From contig JABRWF010000003.1 in the NCBI GenBank assembly GCA_018343915.1, positions 3,844,001-3,908,000 on the forward strand: a stretch of DNA of 64,000 nucleotides. Direction: 5' to 3'. This document shows positions 61,503 through 64,000 of the stretch, one piece after another. Source of the stretch: Agroathelia rolfsii (Eukaryota; Basidiomycota; Agaricomycetes; Amylocorticiales; Amylocorticiaceae). The translations under genes were made by a program, and so were the position numbers. The stretch's first letter is position 1. Each line of letters starts with the position of its first letter. A model generated the notes under the pieces. That model searched no databases, had not been told where the DNA came from, and saw only the letters and a list, made by a program, of their open reading frames with translations.

Positions 61503-63591
61503 TCACTCGCGCTTCCACACTTCTTTGCCTTTCACCCATGTGGCGAGAATGTTCCCCTTCTGATCAAGGACGACTAGATCGGCGTCTGCACCAGGTCTTA
61601 ATGAGCCCTTCTTGTCCTGAATACCCAGGCACCTGAGGTTGCGCGGAAACGACCGAGGTTAGCCGAAAGGTCGATACAGAAATGATCGATGACAATGACT
61701 CACTTGGCAGGATTGTACGTTGCACACTTGATAGCTTCGGCTAACGAGCAACCTGTGAATAGTGAAAAGTTTCTCACGCATTTATCGAGGGTGACAACGC
61801 TATCATCAACGATGAGTTAGAGACGGTTATGTTGTGAATAAAGCCCGCCGCCGGCGCAACCAACCTTCCCGCGAGCGTTGCCGTGCCCTCCAAGTATAGC
61901 TTGTCGCCCTCTTTCACGAAGCGTTTTCCATCACGCCATTCATGTACTCCGTCGCGCAGATGGGGATCAAGAATCTTCATGGCTAAAAAATTAATGGAGG
62001 GAAAAATGGATTAGGTCCGATGGCACAGTCCGATGGCGCATTTCCATACCATCAGTGATCAGAATACAACCGTCTGGATACGCATTGTATGCCAACTAGC
62101 ATCATACGTTAGAGTATAGCGTTGAAACTACGGTAAAGAGGCATATTTACCCGAACGGAATGAGGGTGAGAGTGGATACCGTCCACAATCATCTCGTAAA
62201 ATGGTCTTTCAAATGATCCTCCTGGCAAAGCCGGTTTGCGTGTTCGGGGTGATGCAATCCCACTGGGCAAAGGAGAGATGAGTGCGACACTTCGGTGCTG
62301 CGCCGCGAGAATGGGTGACTGGGGAGGTGTTTGAATATCATCGAACGCCTCCGATCTCGCAGCTTCGGTGATCTCTGCCTTCAGCTTCTTTGCCTGGACC
62401 GCATGGGCTGTCACGACAGACTCGAGGACGGGGTCTTTGGCGCCCAGGTGGAGATGAGAAGAGGCACCCAAGAGACCTATGATAGACGGATCACGATGAT
62501 GGAGCTGTGGCATTGCATTGAATAGATGGGTTATGAGCTTCGCGCCATTCTTCGTGGCTTCCACGGCAATGTCGGAAGTGGCAATACTATGATTTTTTTC
62601 TCTCTTCTCAGCCAAGATGCAAGCGCATCATTAGATGTAGCCCTCTCACCTATGACCGATAGAGAACGCTACACCGCGTTGGGTGAGCTCATGGATGGCA
62701 TCCATAACACCTTCAATTTCAGGAGCGGCCGTGATGATCCTAACCCCACCCTCTCCCGCCGAATTCTGCAAAGCCCAATCTTCCTCGTCTGCGAGATTCT
62801 TAGCTCCATAAATTTGCTCAAATGTGCTAAACCCTTCTTTTGCGGACAAGATGAAAGGTGGATCATGGGCGCCACGCTTAGCCATCTGTAAAAATGGTCC
62901 TTCGGCGTGCCAACCTAACAGATTGGCGGAGGATGGTAATGACAGTGGGCGAAGGAGTTCCAAAAGTTTGGGGTAAAGTGACTTTTCTTGCGTCTAGAAG
63001 ATTGAGATAACTTGAATTTTAGTACATGCATGAAGGACATCAATAAACACACAATAATAGTAGGGACCAACCTGTAAGAACTTGCTTTTAGGATGTGATT
63101 TTACTTGAGACGCAATAGACGTACGACGTCACTCCAGTCTCTACTATCTTTCTCGAAACAAGCCTCAACCCATTGCGGTACGTCTCATCGTCGCCGTCGT
63201 AAACGGAGAAATCAAAGCCATAAGCACCGTTGATTTGTATGTCAAGAAAACCAGGGCTGCGATTAGCAAGACTTGATTAGAGAGGTCAAGGAGATGTCAT
63301 GTTTCCTTTCGCCTGCCTCAAGATGCTACCCTGCAAATCGATTATCCTTTCTGGTCGCTGGTTCTTCAAGAAGAATGTTTTCTGCGATATACCAAATCAG
63401 TTTCTACTGATACTCTCAACTTACAAAAGAATACATTCTCCTCATGGCCGAGGAGTTCATGCAGATCCAACCTGAGCATCTAGAATAATACCGCGTTCTT
63501 CGTCAATCCAGAGGTCTTTTTTGATCAGCTTTCCATCTTCTTGAGGCAGAAAACAGTTTTTGAAGCAGATCAAGCCGTTGGGAGATGTCAT
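61503..63591 (-). CDS. N-acetylglucosamine-6-phosphate deacetylase
   Basis: The enzyme removes the acetyl group from GlcNAc-6-phosphate in chitin/GlcNAc catabolism (NagA, called Dac1 in yeasts). The start ATG at 63591 gives GLICFKNCFLPQEDGKLIKK, LWIDEERGIILDAQ. After introns come FLDIQINGAYGFDFSVYDGD, LLGWHAEGPFLQMAKRGAHD, SIGHS, KLITHLFNAMPQLHHRDPSI, an approximately 80-residue Lys/Ser/Pro-rich insertion, FYEMIVDGIHSHPHSVR, GCILITDAMKILDPHLRDGV, SLAEAIKCATYNPAKCLGIQ, and the end GNILATWVKGKEVWKRE. The metal/substrate residues (HAEGP, GHS, HLFNAM, DGIHSH, TDAM) are all retained, so it should be active. In other fungi this gene often lies in a GlcNAc-catabolism cluster. Confidence 0.93.
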
Positions 63592-64000
63592 GTCTATGGT
63601 TTCGTACAAAGGAGGCTTGCTGCGGATCCAGAGATGATTGTAAGAGCTGTGTACAGTATTTGAGACGCTCCAGGCTCTGGTATATCCGCGTAGTGCTACC
63701 CGGGGAGGATCCGAAGCATGTGCTTGCGCCCGGCAATCTGAGCCGAAGAATGAAGCAAGACCAAAGAGAGATACAAGGCCGGGCTAGCATCATGGATGCA
63801 TCATTTCTCGAGAATAAAGTTTTATTCTCTCTCACATGTTACTGCATGCATGGGGATCACCTGGCGTGGAGCACAACAGTTGTCCCTGATGGTAGTCGCA
63901 AGCCAGCTCGTGGATGGGATAAAATAGGGTACGACCGTGCGTTCAGCGCGGCGGAGGTCGAATTCTCGACCCAAGTAGTGTAGTCAAGTGACCACATCGA
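63592..64000. other. Right-edge spacer
   Basis: Promoter and leader of the deacetylase gene on the minus strand. A plus-strand frame at 63585-63983 has no recognisable domain and overlaps this region, so it is left unannotated. The next gene must lie beyond the window. Confidence 0.5.

Noticed and set aside
1..64000. CRISPR array, prokaryotic operons or phage genes
   Set aside because: The introns and gene families are clearly eukaryotic and no regular direct-repeat array is present.

Overview
The window is nuclear DNA of a filamentous fungus, most likely a basidiomycete of the mushroom-forming class (Agaricomycetes). The genes are densely packed on both strands. They are cut by many short GT-AG introns of about 50-80 nt, and several proteins match families I know mainly from Agaricomycetes: the DUF7923/CCCH zinc-finger family, a long cAMP-dependent kinase regulatory subunit, Liz1-type vitamin transporters, and a WMDRLQLISVI-type membrane protein. 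I saw no transposon, rRNA, tRNA or CRISPR array. Gene models below were assembled by hand from reading frames plus splice sites, so outer coordinates are start and stop codons and UTRs are not included.

Layout. 0.4-4.4 kb: a Gfo/Idh/MocA oxidoreductase (+) facing a Cdt1-like replication licensing factor (-). 4.4-7.7 kb: a long spacer with simple repeats. 7.7-9.8 kb: a DUF7923/CCCH protein (+). 10.6-18.8 kb: the rRNA methyltransferase Rrp8 (-), divergent from a HERP/Usa1-like ubiquitin-domain membrane protein (+), then the PKA regulatory subunit (+) and a Ser/Thr-rich single-span membrane protein (+). 20.5-26.8 kb: a Liz1-like pantothenate transporter (-), divergent from a Ytp1-like membrane protein (+). 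27.8-32.4 kb: Coq2 (-), RhoGDI (-) and uracil phosphoribosyltransferase (+). 32.7-37.2 kb: a roughly 1,390-residue protein I cannot assign (-). 38.5-48.3 kb: Gup1 (+), U5 snRNP 40K protein (-), a secreted histidine acid phosphatase/phytase (+) and coatomer beta-prime (+). 48.6-56.2 kb: a small orphan protein (-), an orphan membrane protein (+), Tim22 (+) and an arrestin-like trafficking adaptor (-). 58.3 kb: a 55-residue secreted peptide (+). 61.5-63.6 kb: N-acetylglucosamine-6-phosphate deacetylase (-).

Most of this is a housekeeping neighbourhood (replication, ribosome and spliceosome function, vesicle coat, mitochondrial import, ubiquinone synthesis, signalling) and does not form an obvious biosynthetic cluster. 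The least explained items are the giant beta-strand/coiled-coil protein at 32.7-37.2 kb and the small secreted peptide at 58.3 kb. The peptide has a dipeptide X-Pro ladder and a cysteine-bracketed tail. At the gene-structure level there are two GC-AG introns, two GTTCGT donor introns, a 9-nt internal micro-exon in the phytase catalytic region, and a perfect 13-bp inverted repeat just after Tim22.
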